Shown: positions 37,297 through 48,043, counted from the stretch's first letter. The stretch: 64,000 nt of DNA from Acrocarpospora catenulata (GCF_018476525.1 NZ_JAHCST010000036.1:27319-91318), one strand, 5' to 3'. Numbers and translations: made by a program. Notes: generated by a model from the letters alone, not told the origin.

Positions 37297-37455
37297 CGTC
37301 ACCTCCGGTTTGGACCGCGCTTGTGGACGTTGTGACCGTTTTCTTTCGTCTACGTCTACAGACTCGTATTCTGGGGATAACCGACCGCAGGGTTCGGACA
37401 CCCCGAGTCGTCCGTTGCCGTCTTCCCCATACTGGGGCTGTCCTTGGGAGGCGCC

Positions 37456-37851
37456 GTGCCGCTGTCTGAGCACGAGCAGCGCTTGCTCGACCAGATCGAG
37501 CAGGCCCTCTACGCCGAGGACCCGAAGTGGGCCAATACCGTCCGGATCAGTGATCCGCGCAGCCATTACAAGCGCCGCCTGGTGAAGGCCTCCATCGGCT
37601 TCACGCTCGGCGTCGTGCTGTTGATGGTCGGCGTCGTGTCAAACGCTATCTGGCTCGGCGTCGCCGGCTTTGTGGTCATGCTCGCGACCTGTCTGTGGGG
37701 TCTGTCCAGCTGGAAACGCATGAATGGCTTCGGCGGTGAGTCAGGCTCGTCCGCCGCCGCCCCACCCCAGGGTGGTGGCCGCCGGAGCAAGCGTCCGGGC
37801 TTCATGGAGCGCATGGAAGAGCGCTGGCGCCGCCGCAACGACGAGCGCTGA
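37456..37851 (+). CDS. DUF3040 membrane protein
   Basis: The 131-residue product starts PLSEHEQRLLDQIEQALYAEDP, the hallmark of DUF3040 proteins, followed by two membrane helices (about residues 46-64 and 68-84) and a basic C-terminal tail with PGFMERMEERWRRRNDER. Its role is unknown; it is common in actinobacteria next to dinB. GTG 37456 is chosen because GGGAGG (37447-37452) precedes it; a TTG at 37444 would lie in front of that site. Confidence 0.88.
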   Translation: MPLSEHEQRLLDQIEQALYAEDPKWANTVRISDPRSHYKRRLVKASIGFTLGVVLLMVGVVSNAIWLGVAGFVVMLATCLWGLSSWKRMNGFGGESGSSAAAPPQGGGRRSKRPGFMERMEERWRRRNDER

Positions 37852-37868
37852 AAGGGAAGCTGAAAGGG

Positions 37869-37900
37869 AAAGGGCCCGGGGGTGTCCCCCCGGACCCTTT
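37869..37900. terminator. Bidirectional terminator between convergent genes
   Basis: AAAGGGCCCGGGGG (37869-37882) pairs with CCCCCGGACCCTTT (37887-37900) with one mismatch and a 4-nt loop. The A and T ends make it work in both directions, for DUF3040 and the leftward transglutaminase gene. Confidence 0.8.
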
Positions 37901-37920
37901 GAACCAGCCAGGCCGCGGAG

Positions 37921-40482
37921 CTACCGTCGGGTCCCCGCCAGGGGGCGTTCGGCGGTGGCTTCTTGCTTGCGCCCATGGCCGGTGTCCCCATGGCCGGTGG
38001 CCTTCCTGCGGGGGCGCCAGCCGCCGATGCCCTCCAGACGGTCGAAGCCGTCCAGCAGGCGCTCGCCCAGGGCCCGCAGCCGGAGCAGGGCCGACACGGG
38101 GGCCAGCACGGCCGCCAGCTTCCGCCGCCGGGAGACCGTGGCGCCCAGTGCCTGCCGTACCGCGCGGAGATCGCTGACCAGCGGGCCGGCGGCTCCCGGG
38201 GTGCGGGCGTAGCGGAGGCGCTCCTCGGCGGAGGAGATCTTGGCCAGCGCCGCGGCCGCCTCCGCGTCCATCGGGTACCGCTCGGTCAGGCGGCGGCTGA
38301 GCGCCCGGGGGGTCTCCGAGGACTGCCGTGCCATGCCGAGGTCGGTGAGGGTGTCGCAGAGCTCCGCCCAGGCCGCCTCGACGGCGGGGACGGTGTACCT
38401 GGCCGGATCCGGGGCGGGCCGTTCGTCGGGGTCGTCGGCCGAGACGATCTCGTCCCGCCGCCAGCCGTCGGTTTCGGTCTCCCGGGTTTCTTCGGTCGTG
38501 CGGACTTCGGTGGGACCGAAACCCGCCGCCCGGGTGAGCACCCGCCGCCGCCAGAGCCAGAGCCAGAGCCGCAGCAGGGCGGGGATCAGGGAGAGCAGCA
38601 GGGCGATCCCGACGCCGATCAGGATCTTGATGGTCAGCCCCAGGCCCTGGTCGACCTCCGGCGCCGGCCCGCCCAGGGCCGGGTCCTCCAGCTCGCGCAG
38701 GTTCCGCGTCGGCGCCTGGGACCCGGTGGGGTCGTCGGCGGAGCCGGACGGGCCGGCCGAGGCGCCCGCGGAGGGGCTGGCCGTCGGGACCACGGGCAGC
38801 GCGTACTGCGGCACCCGGGCCGTGGCCTGGCCGCCGCCGCCCGCCGGGGTGGGCTCGAAGCGCAGCCATCCGGCGCCCTCGAAGTAGAGCTCCGGCCAGG
38901 CGTGCGCGTCGTGGGTGCGGATCGTCCAGACACCGTCGATCTTCGTGCCGCCGGTGTACCCGATGGACACCCGGGCCGGGATGTCCAGCAGGCGGGCCAT
39001 CACCGCCATCGCACTGGCGAACTGCTCGCAGTACCCGGCCCGGCTGTTGAGCAGGAAGTCGGCCAGCGCCTCGTTGCTGGAGCCCCGGGTACGGAGGCTG
39101 TAGGCGAAGTCCCCGGTCTTGGTGAACCATTCCTGAAGCTTGACCGCCTGCTGGTAGGGCGAGGTCGCCCCCTCGGTCACCTGGAGCGCCAGCTCCCGGA
39201 CGCGCGGGTCGATCCCCTGCGGCAGCGCCAGGAACCGGGACTGCACCTCGACCGGCGGCGGCGGCGCGGCGTCCAGCGCCTCGAAGGTGGGCCTCAGCTC
39301 GGTGCCCTCCACCCGGTACTCAAGACCGGCGGCCTCGTCCTGGGTGGAGAAGACCATCAGCGTGGTCCGGTCGGCCCGCCAGTCGCCCTCCACCGCCACC
39401 CGGGTGGCCGGGTAGGGCAGCGGCAGGAAGCGCAGCTCCTCGATCTCGTCGCTGATCTTTATGGTGCTCTCGGTCCGGGTGGCGGGGGTGCTGGGAGACA
39501 GGCCGGGAATCGGGGGCATCGGCCCCTCGCTCACCTTGTCCTCCGGCCGCCCGCGCAGCGAGCTCGGCTTGAACTGCCGCCCGTCGAACACGTCCAGCGA
39601 GTAGATGCGCAGGTAGCGCGGGGTGTCGTCGGCGGAGGTGTAGGTCATCACGGTGGCGTTCTGGGGCTGGCTGAGCTCGCCGCTGAGCTTGGCGATGGCG
39701 TCCGGGATGCCGACGTTGTTGCCGCCCCGGCCCAGGCCGTTGCCGACGCCGAAGCCGAAGAGCGGGTCCGGGTTGAGCGTCGGGATCAGCGCGGGCACCA
39801 GCACCGCCAGCGCGATCGCGGTCACCCCCACCCGCTTGCCGGACAGCGTCAGCCGCCCCGACGCCGAGCTGGGGTCGGCGGTGCTCGTCCGCGACCGGCG
39901 GACCACCACCACCCGTCCCCAGTGGCCGACCCGCTCCCGGCCGTCGGCCGCCAGCAGGCCGACGAAGCCCAGCGCGCCCAGCGCGAAGGCCGGCCAGCCG
40001 ATCGGGTCGTTCAGCACCGCCGCCGGCACGGTGAACAGCGCGAGCAGCGGGAGCCCGGCCAGCGCGGCCCGGCGCAGCCGTACCGCCAGCAGGTCCACCA
40101 GGACGGCGATCAGGCCGATGCCGCCCGCGGTGAGCAGGCTGATGCCGGGGGCGGCGGGCACGGGGGCCGCGTACTTCTGGATGTCGTCGAAGCCTTCGAG
40201 CAATAACTCGGCCAGGCGGAGCAGCGAGTCCTTGGTGGGGATCACCGCCAGCCAGGCCTCGTCCCTGGCGAACGCGCTGCTCAGGAAGACCAGCAGGGTG
40301 ACCAGCATGCTCACGGGGGCCAGCCAGCGGGGCAGCGCGGCCCGGCTGACCAGGGTGGCCATGGCGGTCAGGGTGAGCAGCACGCCCAGGCCCGCCCAGA
40401 ACCAGGCGCCGTCCGCGAACAGCGGGTAGAGGGTCAGCGAGACCGCCCCGGTGGCCAGCCCCGCGAAGATCGGCAGCCTCAT
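37921..40482 (-). CDS. TgpA-like membrane transglutaminase-fold protein
   Basis: The 853-residue protein has about six N-terminal membrane helices (to about residue 230), an extracytoplasmic transglutaminase/cysteine-protease-like domain and one late membrane helix (about 620-640) before a cytoplasmic DUF4129-like tail. The catalytic triad pattern is visible: C485 in RAGYCEQFASAM, then RTHDAHAWPELYFEGAGWLRFEPTP with His and Asp. It is the last gene of the moxR-DUF58-transglutaminase operon, a widely conserved set whose role is probably in envelope protein processing. The substrate is unknown. Confidence 0.9.
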   Translation of the reverse strand: MRLPIFAGLATGAVSLTLYPLFADGAWFWAGLGVLLTLTAMATLVSRAALPRWLAPVSMLVTLLVFLSSAFARDEAWLAVIPTKDSLLRLAELLLEGFDDIQKYAAPVPAAPGISLLTAGGIGLIAVLVDLLAVRLRRAALAGLPLLALFTVPAAVLNDPIGWPAFALGALGFVGLLAADGRERVGHWGRVVVVRRSRTSTADPSSASGRLTLSGKRVGVTAIALAVLVPALIPTLNPDPLFGFGVGNGLGRGGNNVGIPDAIAKLSGELSQPQNATVMTYTSADDTPRYLRIYSLDVFDGRQFKPSSLRGRPEDKVSEGPMPPIPGLSPSTPATRTESTIKISDEIEELRFLPLPYPATRVAVEGDWRADRTTLMVFSTQDEAAGLEYRVEGTELRPTFEALDAAPPPPVEVQSRFLALPQGIDPRVRELALQVTEGATSPYQQAVKLQEWFTKTGDFAYSLRTRGSSNEALADFLLNSRAGYCEQFASAMAVMARLLDIPARVSIGYTGGTKIDGVWTIRTHDAHAWPELYFEGAGWLRFEPTPAGGGGQATARVPQYALPVVPTASPSAGASAGPSGSADDPTGSQAPTRNLRELEDPALGGPAPEVDQGLGLTIKILIGVGIALLLSLIPALLRLWLWLWRRRVLTRAAGFGPTEVRTTEETRETETDGWRRDEIVSADDPDERPAPDPARYTVPAVEAAWAELCDTLTDLGMARQSSETPRALSRRLTERYPMDAEAAAALAKISSAEERLRYARTPGAAGPLVSDLRAVRQALGATVSRRRKLAAVLAPVSALLRLRALGERLLDGFDRLEGIGGWRPRRKATGHGDTGHGRKQEATAERPLAGTRR

Positions 40483-40498
40483 CGGCCTTCCCTTCCGC

Positions 40499-41740
40499 TC
40501 ACGCCGCGCTCCTCTTGTACGCCGCGTCCGGCCAGACCGCGGCCAGCGAGGCCCCGGCGGGCAGCCGCAGCACCCGCCAGCCGCTCCCGGCCAGCACGGC
40601 CTGCGCCCGCTGGGCCTCCTCCCGGGAGGAGGCGCCCGCCGCCTGCGGCTCCCAGTCGGCTACGTCGAGCAGCACCGCGACCCCGGTGGTGTGGCCGTGC
40701 CTGAGCCGGGCCAATGCCTGTGCTTCCTCCGGGTCGATCGCGCCGAGCACCGCCACGATGAGCCCGTCGCCGCCGCCCTGGCGGAGCGCGGCCAGGCCCA
40801 GGTCGAGGCGGCGTGCGGCGCTCTGCCGTACCACGGCGAGGGTGTCGAGCAGGGAATGGGAGACGCCGGTCTCGGTCAGGTGCTGGGGCCCCTGGTCGGT
40901 GACCAGGCGCAGGCCCAGGCCCTCGGCGGCCAGGTGCACGCCGATGGAGGCCGCCGCCGAGACCGCCACCTCGAAGGAGGAGCGCGGCCCCTCGCCCCGG
41001 TGCGCCGGGCGGCGGGTGTCCAGCAGCAGCGCGCCCCGGCTCTGCCACTGCTGCTCCTCGCGCCGCACCATCAGCTCGCCGTACCGGGCGGTGGAGCGCC
41101 AGTGCACCCGGCGCAGGTCGTCGCCCTGCCGGTACTCGCGCGGCGCCACGTCGTCGTCCCCGGCCGCGGCCACCGACCGGGTACGGCTGTCGCCGCCGCC
41201 GGTGAACTCGCCCGACAGGCGGACCGGGGGGAGCGGCACCACCTGCGGGGTGACCACCAGGGTGTCGGTGACGGTGAAGGTCCTGGCCAGCTCGACCAGG
41301 CCGAAGGGGTCGGTGATGCGGACCGCCAGGGGGCCGATGGAGTAGCGGCCGCGCAGGTCGGAGCGGACCTTGTAGTCGATCTCGCGCACGCCCTTGGCCT
41401 CCACCCGGTCCAGCACGAAGCGGGGGCGGCTGCCCAGCGCGTACTGGAGGGTGTCCTCGATCAGCAGCAGGCCGGTGGGCAGGCGGGTGACGTTCTCCAG
41501 GCGGAGGGTCACCGTGGCGTCGTTGCCGGCCTCCACCCGGGGCGGGTCGAGGCGCCGGGCGCAGCTGAGCCGGTAGCGGGTGCGGGCCACCACCATCGCG
41601 GCCAGCAGCGGCAGCGCGATGATGAGTAAGGCCACCCGGAGCAGGTCGTGCTCGCCGAGGAAGACGGCGCAGAGCAGGGCGGCGACTCCGGAGGCCAGGA
41701 AGGAGCGGCCCCGGGAGGTGAGCGACTTGAGCCCGATCAT
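40499..41740 (-). CDS. DUF58 domain protein
   Basis: The 413-residue product has two N-terminal membrane helices (about residues 13-28 and 33-51), a beta-sandwich, and the DUF58 signature REYRQGDDLRRVHWRSTARYGEL at about residues 203-225, followed by a VWA-like region. It is the middle gene of the moxR operon; DUF58 proteins are thought to work with the MoxR ATPase. The transglutaminase gene starts 16 nt later. Confidence 0.9.
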   Translation of the reverse strand: MIGLKSLTSRGRSFLASGVAALLCAVFLGEHDLLRVALLIIALPLLAAMVVARTRYRLSCARRLDPPRVEAGNDATVTLRLENVTRLPTGLLLIEDTLQYALGSRPRFVLDRVEAKGVREIDYKVRSDLRGRYSIGPLAVRITDPFGLVELARTFTVTDTLVVTPQVVPLPPVRLSGEFTGGGDSRTRSVAAAGDDDVAPREYRQGDDLRRVHWRSTARYGELMVRREEQQWQSRGALLLDTRRPAHRGEGPRSSFEVAVSAAASIGVHLAAEGLGLRLVTDQGPQHLTETGVSHSLLDTLAVVRQSAARRLDLGLAALRQGGGDGLIVAVLGAIDPEEAQALARLRHGHTTGVAVLLDVADWEPQAAGASSREEAQRAQAVLAGSGWRVLRLPAGASLAAVWPDAAYKRSAA

Positions 41741-41773
41741 GGATGTCGTCCGATCACGCTTGGGGTGACCCGG

Positions 41774-42760
<987 letters not shown>

Positions 42761-42991
42761 CAGGCCTCCAGAGGCGTGCCGTTTTGCTGGGGGTTTTGCG
42801 TTCCTTATCCATTGTGTGTACCGACACTATGCCGCACGGGGTTCTCAGGCGACTTTGTGCGAAACAGCTGCGATACACGCCCACGGAGGGAGTAGCCCAC
42901 AGTGTCGTGAGGAGACTTCTCGATCCGGTGGGGCTAATGTCCGAATCCTGTGACAACGACCCCTTCATACCTGGTAATGGGGCCCGAGTCG

Positions 42992-43007
42992 CTCCACTTC
43001 GCCCCAC
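42992..43007 (-). promoter_or_regulatory. MraZ-box-like pair, distal
   Basis: On the minus strand GTGGGG and GTGGAG start exactly 10 bp apart (plus strand CTCCAC at 42992, CCCCAC at 43002), the same unit and phase as the repeats at the mraZ promoter. It lies about 230 bp upstream of moxR. Confidence 0.45.
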
Positions 43008-43107
43008 TCCGGTTCTCGCGAATGGCCGGCACCTCGCGCGGCGAGCGGATTTCCTGTCAAGTAGCGACCGCGACACGCCCAAGAGCGGGGTAGGAGCAGC
43101 CTGCTCG

Positions 43108-43123
43108 CCCCACTTCACTCCAC
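43108..43123 (-). promoter_or_regulatory. MraZ-box-like pair, proximal
   Basis: On the minus strand GTGGAG and GTGGGG are again 10 bp apart (plus strand CCCCAC at 43108, CTCCAC at 43118). Together with the distal pair and the promoter array this makes three clusters. Confidence 0.45.
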
Positions 43124-43179
43124 CATCAATGACCTGCGGAAACGCAAATTTGGGTGGCTCTCCATACCGTTTGAATCAG

Positions 43180-43231
43180 TTGACGGTGGGGAGAAGTGGA
43201 GTATGGTGGAGCCCAGTGGAGGGCCGTGGCT
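43180..43231 (+). promoter_or_regulatory. mraZ promoter overlapped by phased MraZ operator repeats
   Basis: GTGGRG units begin at 43186, 43196, 43206 and 43216 with a partial fifth (GTGG) at 43226, a strict 10-bp period. A promoter (TTGACG at 43180-43185, 16 nt, TATGGT at 43202-43207) lies within them. MraZ in other bacteria binds direct TGGGN repeats with 5-nt spacers, so this is very probably its autoregulatory operator. Confidence 0.75.
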
Positions 43232-43271
43232 CTAGAGCCAGGTGTTCCGCAAGGTACGGGAGGTGGGGCCG

Positions 43272-43703
43272 GTGTTTCTCGGCACCCATCAGCCGCGCCT
43301 CGACGACAAAGGACGACTGTTCCTGCCGGCGAAGTATCGCGAGGAGCTGGCGGAGGGTCTTGTGATCACCAAAGGCCAGGAGCGCTGCCTCTACGTCTTC
43401 CCCGTAGAGGAGTTCCAGCGGCTCACAGAGGCGCTGAGCACCGCGCCGGTGACCGCCAAGGCCGTCCGCGACTACAGCCGTGTCTTCTTCGCCAGTGCCT
43501 CCGACGAAACGCCCGACAAGCAGGGGCGGATCACGATCCCCCCGAGCCTCAGGCGGTACGCCGGCCTGGAACGTGACTGCGTCGTCATCGGAGCCAACAC
43601 CCGGTTGGAGATCTGGGACGCCCAAGCCTGGGACACCTATCTGGCCGAACAGGAACAGGCGTTCGCCGATCTGTCGGAGGAGGTGTTGCCAGGAATCCTG
43701 TAA
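43272..43703 (+). CDS. mraZ: Transcriptional regulator MraZ
   Basis: MraZ is the AbrB-like regulator at the head of the division and cell wall cluster. The 143-residue product has two SpoVT/AbrB-type halves: [23 protein letters not shown] and [19 protein letters not shown] start at GTG 43272, behind GGGAGGTGGGG (from about 43256) and with the typical MFLGTH beginning; an in-frame extension back to 43242 would include that ribosome binding site. It probably represses its own promoter through the 10-bp repeats upstream. Confidence 0.95.
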   Translation: MFLGTHQPRLDDKGRLFLPAKYREELAEGLVITKGQERCLYVFPVEEFQRLTEALSTAPVTAKAVRDYSRVFFASASDETPDKQGRITIPPSLRRYAGLERDCVVIGANTRLEIWDAQAWDTYLAEQEQAFADLSEEVLPGIL

Positions 43704-43961
43704 CCGGCGATCAGCCCGATCCGGTGGCTGATCTGACTATTCGACCCGTCGGTGACGTTCGGCGAGGTCTCCACCCGCACCAGTCCGGCAGCTGATGCAC
43801 CTTCCCCGGTGTCAGGTGCCGCGACCAACGGTCTGCGGATGGGGACCTGGCCGGACGGGTCGGCTCCCCGCCAGGAGCCGGTCGGGGTGGGGACTTGTAT
43901 CACCGGTGGGCACGCCGCATGACCGCGAGCCTTGAAGCGGCAGTTTGTTGGGGGTTGGACG
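43704..43961 (+). other. mraZ-rsmH intergenic region
   Basis: This 258-bp gap is long for a dcw cluster. It contains a hairpin, CGGCTCC (43861-43867) with GGAGCCG (43874-43880), lacking a T tract, and the G-rich ribosome binding site of rsmH (from 43949). I see no gene in it. It may hold a second promoter or attenuator. Confidence 0.4.
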
Positions 43962-44927
43962 ATGTCTGAGGAACGGGAGTACCCGGGGGGTCACGTCCCC
44001 GTGATGCTCGGCCGTGTGCTGGAGCTGCTGGCTCCCGCGCTGACCGGGCCCGCTCCGGTCGTCGTCGACGCCAACCTCGGGCTCGGGGGTCACGCCGCCG
44101 CGCTGCTGGAGGCCCATCCCACGTTGCACCTGGTCGGCATCGACCGGGATCCGGTGGCGATCGAGCGAGCCACCGCGCGGCTGGCGCCGTACGTGGGGCG
44201 GACCACGATCGTGCGGGCGGTCTCCGACGAGCTGGCCGGGGTGCTGGCCAAGATCGGGCGCCCGGTGGTGCAGGGGGCGCTGTTCGACCTGGGGGTCTCC
44301 TCGCCCCAGCTGGACGAGGCGGAGCGCGGGTTCGCCTACTCCTACGACGCGCCGCTGGACATGCGGATGGACACCGAGCAGGAGCTGACCGCGGAGCGGG
44401 TGGTGAACACCTATCCGGCGGGGGAGCTGGCGCGTGTGCTGCGCGAGTACGGCGAGGAGCGTTTCGCGTCCCGGGTGGCCGCGTTGATCGTGAAGGAGCG
44501 GGCGCGGGAGCCGATCACCTCGACCAAGCGTCTGGCCGAGCTGGTCCGGCAGGCCATCCCCGCCGCCACCCGACGTACAGGGGGAAACCCCGCTAAACGG
44601 ACTTTTCAGGCATTGCGCATCGAGGTGAACGCGGAGCTGGCGGCGCTGGAGGTGGCGCTGCCCGCCGCGCTCGACGCGCTGGCCGTCGGCGGGCGCGTGG
44701 TCGTGCTCGCCTACCACTCCTTGGAGGACCGGCTCACGAAGCAGGTCCTCGCGGCGCGAACCAGGGACACCGGCCCTCCCGGGCTGCCGGTCCCGCTGGA
44801 GGCCCATCAGCCTCGGTTCCGCCTTCTGACGAGGGGAGCAGAGCTCCCGGACGACGACGAGACCGCCCGCAATCCGCGGGCGGCCTCGGCCCGGCTGCGG
44901 GCGGCAGAGAGGATCCGCCAGGGATGA
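43962..44927 (+). CDS. rsmH: 16S rRNA m4C1402 methyltransferase
   Basis: RsmH methylates N4 of C1402 in the ribosomal decoding centre. The 321-residue product has [17 protein letters not shown] at the start, the SAM motif [36 protein letters not shown] and [13 protein letters not shown] near the end. ATG 43962 follows GGGGG at good spacing; an in-frame TTG at 43932 is less likely. Its stop overlaps ftsL by 4 nt (ATGA). Confidence 0.96.
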   Translation: MSEEREYPGGHVPVMLGRVLELLAPALTGPAPVVVDANLGLGGHAAALLEAHPTLHLVGIDRDPVAIERATARLAPYVGRTTIVRAVSDELAGVLAKIGRPVVQGALFDLGVSSPQLDEAERGFAYSYDAPLDMRMDTEQELTAERVVNTYPAGELARVLREYGEERFASRVAALIVKERAREPITSTKRLAELVRQAIPAATRRTGGNPAKRTFQALRIEVNAELAALEVALPAALDALAVGGRVVVLAYHSLEDRLTKQVLAARTRDTGPPGLPVPLEAHQPRFRLLTRGAELPDDDETARNPRAASARLRAAERIRQG

Positions 44928-45796
44928 CCGAGCAGGACAGAAGACGAGAGCCGAGGTCGCGGCTGGACGGTAACGTTCAGGCCGTCCGTGCCTCGGCGCA
45001 GGGCGCCAAGACCCCAGTCCAGGAGGCCCCGGTCCAACAAGAGGCCAGGGGCGTGCCGTCCCGTGGCCGAATGCCTGCCCGGGTGCCGGGCAGGGTCCTG
45101 CCCGCAGGCAAGGGCACGCCGCGCACCGGCCTGCGCCGGGACCCCCGTGATCCCGGCCGCGATCCGGGCCGCGAACCCGGCCGTGAGCCGAACGCCGCCT
45201 CCGCCAAGGCCGCGGTCACGGCACCGGCCAAACCGGCCAGACCCGCCAAGTCCCCGGTGCCGCCCTCTGTGCCACCGGTGGGCAAACCGCCGGCGGGCAA
45301 GCCCGCCTCGCCGTCTCCCGCCAGAGCGACTGTCCGGCCTGGGTCCACCGCCAAGGCGGAACCGGCCCAGCAGCCGGTGCCACAGCCCGGGGCGCGGGGG
45401 CAGGGGCGGCGGCGTCCGCCGCGGGCGCCGTTCGTGCTGCTGGTGGTGGGCCTGCTGGGAGGCGGCCTGGTCAGCCTGCTGCTGCTGAACACCGTCCTGG
45501 CCCAGGACTCGTTCAAGTACAACGAGCTGCGCCGGATCACCGAGCAGCTGCACCAGCAGGCGGACTCCGAGCATAACCGCATCCGGGAGGCGCTCCAGCC
45601 GACCAGCCTGGCCTCGCGGGCCGCGGAGGTGGGCCTGGTGGCGGACGACTCCGCGCCGGAGTTCGTCGGCGACGGCGTGCACCCCGCCAGCCTGGGAGAA
45701 CGCCTGCGGGAACCGGGGGCGCGTCCTTCGGCCGGGGCCTCGGCGACGCCTAAAGTTACGAACACGGAATCTACGACGGAGGGCTCGGAGCGGTGA
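44924..45796 (+). CDS. ftsL: FtsL-like septum protein with long disordered N-terminus
   Basis: The 290-residue product sits in the ftsL position. A Pro-, Arg- and Ala-rich N-terminal tail of about 165 residues precedes one membrane helix (about 168-190: [21 protein letters not shown]) and a short extracytoplasmic coiled segment ([25 protein letters not shown]). FtsL proteins join FtsQ and FtsB/DivIC to activate FtsWI. The tail includes four near-identical 4-residue units ([15 protein letters not shown]). The stop overlaps ftsI by 4 nt. Confidence 0.82.
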   Translation: MTEQDRRREPRSRLDGNVQAVRASAQGAKTPVQEAPVQQEARGVPSRGRMPARVPGRVLPAGKGTPRTGLRRDPRDPGRDPGREPGREPNAASAKAAVTAPAKPARPAKSPVPPSVPPVGKPPAGKPASPSPARATVRPGSTAKAEPAQQPVPQPGARGQGRRRPPRAPFVLLVVGLLGGGLVSLLLLNTVLAQDSFKYNELRRITEQLHQQADSEHNRIREALQPTSLASRAAEVGLVADDSAPEFVGDGVHPASLGERLREPGARPSAGASATPKVTNTESTTEGSER

Positions 45797-48030
45797 GAGA
45801 CGGCGGCGGCCGGCCACCCGGTGCCGGTCGCGGCGGTCGGAGTGGCGGCCCGGGGGGTGGCCCGGGTGGTACGAGCGGCGGTCCCGGAGGCGGGGGCCGG
45901 GGCGGCCGTCCCGGGGCCCCCGGGCCGGGCGCCGGTCGAGGCACCTCCGGCACCGGCGGCTTTCCCGGCCGCGCGGACGGCCCGGGCACCGGACGGCGCG
46001 CCCCCGGCTCGGGGGGCACCCCGCCCGACGACGGTCGCCGGGATCCCCAGAAGCCCGCCGCGCCGAGGTCGGCCCCGCCCAAGTCGAGTCCGCCCAAGTC
46101 CGGCCCGCCCTCGTCCGGTCCCGCCAAACCTGTCCCGCCCAAGTCCGGCCCGCCGTCGCGGCCCGCCGTCCCGCCTGCCCGTTCCGCCGTCCCGCCGCCG
46201 GGGGGGCCACGGGTGCCCCCGAGGAACGGCCCCGGCCGGGAGGCTCAGGGGCGTACCCCGCAGAAGGCGCCGCCGGGCGGCCCCGGGCGCCCGCGCCCGC
46301 CCGCGCGGCCGCCCGCCATGTTGCGGCTGGGCGATCCCACGCGGCGGATCAACGTCGCGCTGGTGGTCATGGCGTTCGTGCTGTCCCTGTTCGCCGGCCG
46401 GCTGGTGCAGCTCCAGGGCCTGGACTCCAAGGCGTTCCAGGCCAAGGCGGCGCAGCAGCGGGTGCAGCCGGAGATCCTCCCGGCCAAGCGCGGCTCGATC
46501 ACCGACGTCAACGGCCACGAGCTGGCCCTCACCGCCGACGCCAGGGAGATCTACCTGGACCCGCACGAGGTCCGGCCCAACCAGCGGGAGCTGATCGCCA
46601 CCACGCTCGCCACCGAGCTGGCCCGCCCCAAGGAAGAGATCGCGGCCAAGCTGGCCCAGACCGAGAAGCGCTACCTGGTGGTGGCCAAGGACGTGGACCC
46701 GCTCCGGGCCCGCAAGATCATGAGCATGGGCTTCCGCGGGGTCGGCTCCAAGGCCACCTACCGCCGCCTCTACCCGGGCGGCTCGCTGGCCGGGGGTCTG
46801 GTCGGCTTCGTCGGCGACGAGGGTTCAGGACTGGAGGGCCTGGAGCAGGCGTACAACAAGCTGCTGGCCGGTCAGGACGGCCAGCAGAGCATCGAGATCG
46901 GCCGGGACGGCCAGCGCATCCCGATGACCCGCAGCACCCGGGTGGCCCCGGTGCCAGGCCGGGAGCTGCGGCTGACCATCGACCGGTACATCCAGTGGGC
47001 CGCCCAGGAGGCCATCGCCAAGCAGGTCAAGGCCACCGGCGCGCGCGGCGGCAGCGTGATCGTGATGGACACCCGGACCGCGCAGATCATCGCCATGGCC
47101 AACGCGCCCGAGGTGGACCTGCGGTCCTGGCAGAAGGTCGCGGCCGAGCTGCGCGGCAACCGGGCGGCCAGCGAGGTGTTCGAGCCCGGCTCCACCAACA
47201 AGGTGATCACCGCCGCCGCCGCCCTGGAGGCCGGGGTGGTCGCGCCGCAGACCATCTTCACCGTGCCGGACAACATCCAGTGCGCCGACCGCCGCCTGCG
47301 CGACGCCCACCCGCACCCGACCCAGGTCATGACCTACGCCCAGATCCTCGGCGAGTCCAGCAACGTGGGCACCATCCTGGCCGGTCAGAAGATGACCAAC
47401 CAGCGCCTGTACGACATGTTCCGGGCGTTCGGCTTCGGCGCCAAGAGCGGCAGCGCGCTGCCCGGCGAGGAGGCCGGCCTGCTCCCGGGCTGGCAGGACT
47501 GGAGCGGCAGCCAGCGCTGCACCATCATGTACGGCCAGGGCATCTCGGTCACCGCCCTGCAGATGGCCAGCGTCTACCAGACGATCGCCAACGGCGGCAT
47601 GCGGATCACCCCCACGGTGGTGGCCGGCACCACCGACGAGCACGACCGGCTGGTCCCGGCCACGCCCGGCAAGCCCACCCGGGTGATCAGCGAGCTGGTG
47701 GCCCGGCAGCTGACCGGCATGCTGGAGGGCGCGGTGGCCGGGGAGGAGGGCACCGGCGGCGCCGCCGCGATCGACGGCTACCGGGTGGCGGGTAAAACCG
47801 GGACGGCCATGCGGTATGACCAGAAATGCGCAGGTTACTGTGGTTACACGGCCACCTTCGTTGGCTTCACACCCGCCGAGTCGCCCCGGCTGCTGGTGCT
47901 GGCCGTCATCCAGGATCCGAAGAAGGACCACTACGGGGGGACGATCGCCGCGCCCGTTTTCAAGGACGTCATGACATTCGCGTTGAAGAGCAAGAAAATC
48001 CCGCCTACCGGCTCGACGAGCGCTCTGTGA
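45793..48030 (+). CDS. ftsI: Septal peptidoglycan transpeptidase (class B PBP)
   Basis: FtsI crosslinks septal peptidoglycan. After a disordered Gly/Pro-rich tail of about 175 residues comes a membrane helix (INVALVVMAFVLSLFAG near 188-205), the dimerisation/pedestal region, and the transpeptidase with S467-T-N-K470, S522-S-N524 and K668-T-G670. The 745-residue length exceeds the usual 550-650 because of the tail, which repeats PPKSGPP-like units. The start GTG overlaps the ftsL stop. murE starts 26 nt after the stop. Confidence 0.95.
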   Translation: MRDGGGRPPGAGRGGRSGGPGGGPGGTSGGPGGGGRGGRPGAPGPGAGRGTSGTGGFPGRADGPGTGRRAPGSGGTPPDDGRRDPQKPAAPRSAPPKSSPPKSGPPSSGPAKPVPPKSGPPSRPAVPPARSAVPPPGGPRVPPRNGPGREAQGRTPQKAPPGGPGRPRPPARPPAMLRLGDPTRRINVALVVMAFVLSLFAGRLVQLQGLDSKAFQAKAAQQRVQPEILPAKRGSITDVNGHELALTADAREIYLDPHEVRPNQRELIATTLATELARPKEEIAAKLAQTEKRYLVVAKDVDPLRARKIMSMGFRGVGSKATYRRLYPGGSLAGGLVGFVGDEGSGLEGLEQAYNKLLAGQDGQQSIEIGRDGQRIPMTRSTRVAPVPGRELRLTIDRYIQWAAQEAIAKQVKATGARGGSVIVMDTRTAQIIAMANAPEVDLRSWQKVAAELRGNRAASEVFEPGSTNKVITAAAALEAGVVAPQTIFTVPDNIQCADRRLRDAHPHPTQVMTYAQILGESSNVGTILAGQKMTNQRLYDMFRAFGFGAKSGSALPGEEAGLLPGWQDWSGSQRCTIMYGQGISVTALQMASVYQTIANGGMRITPTVVAGTTDEHDRLVPATPGKPTRVISELVARQLTGMLEGAVAGEEGTGGAAAIDGYRVAGKTGTAMRYDQKCAGYCGYTATFVGFTPAESPRLLVLAVIQDPKKDHYGGTIAAPVFKDVMTFALKSKKIPPTGSTSAL

Positions 48031-48043
48031 TGAGCGGGAACGA

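Larger units (their letters stand above)
42761..43271. other. Divergent intergenic region, moxR to mraZ, 511 bp
   Basis: It contains a possible moxR -10 box (42824-42829, minus strand), two pairs of MraZ-box-like repeats (42992-43007 and 43108-43123), the mraZ promoter with phased repeats (43180-43231) and the mraZ leader. Composition is less GC-rich near 42780-42840 and 43140-43180. I see no convincing gene in either direction. Confidence 0.55.

Noticed and set aside
43055..43060. TTGACA on the minus strand as a moxR promoter
   Set aside because: No TANNNT box lies at 16-19 nt; the TAGTGT box nearer moxR is a better, though still weak, candidate.
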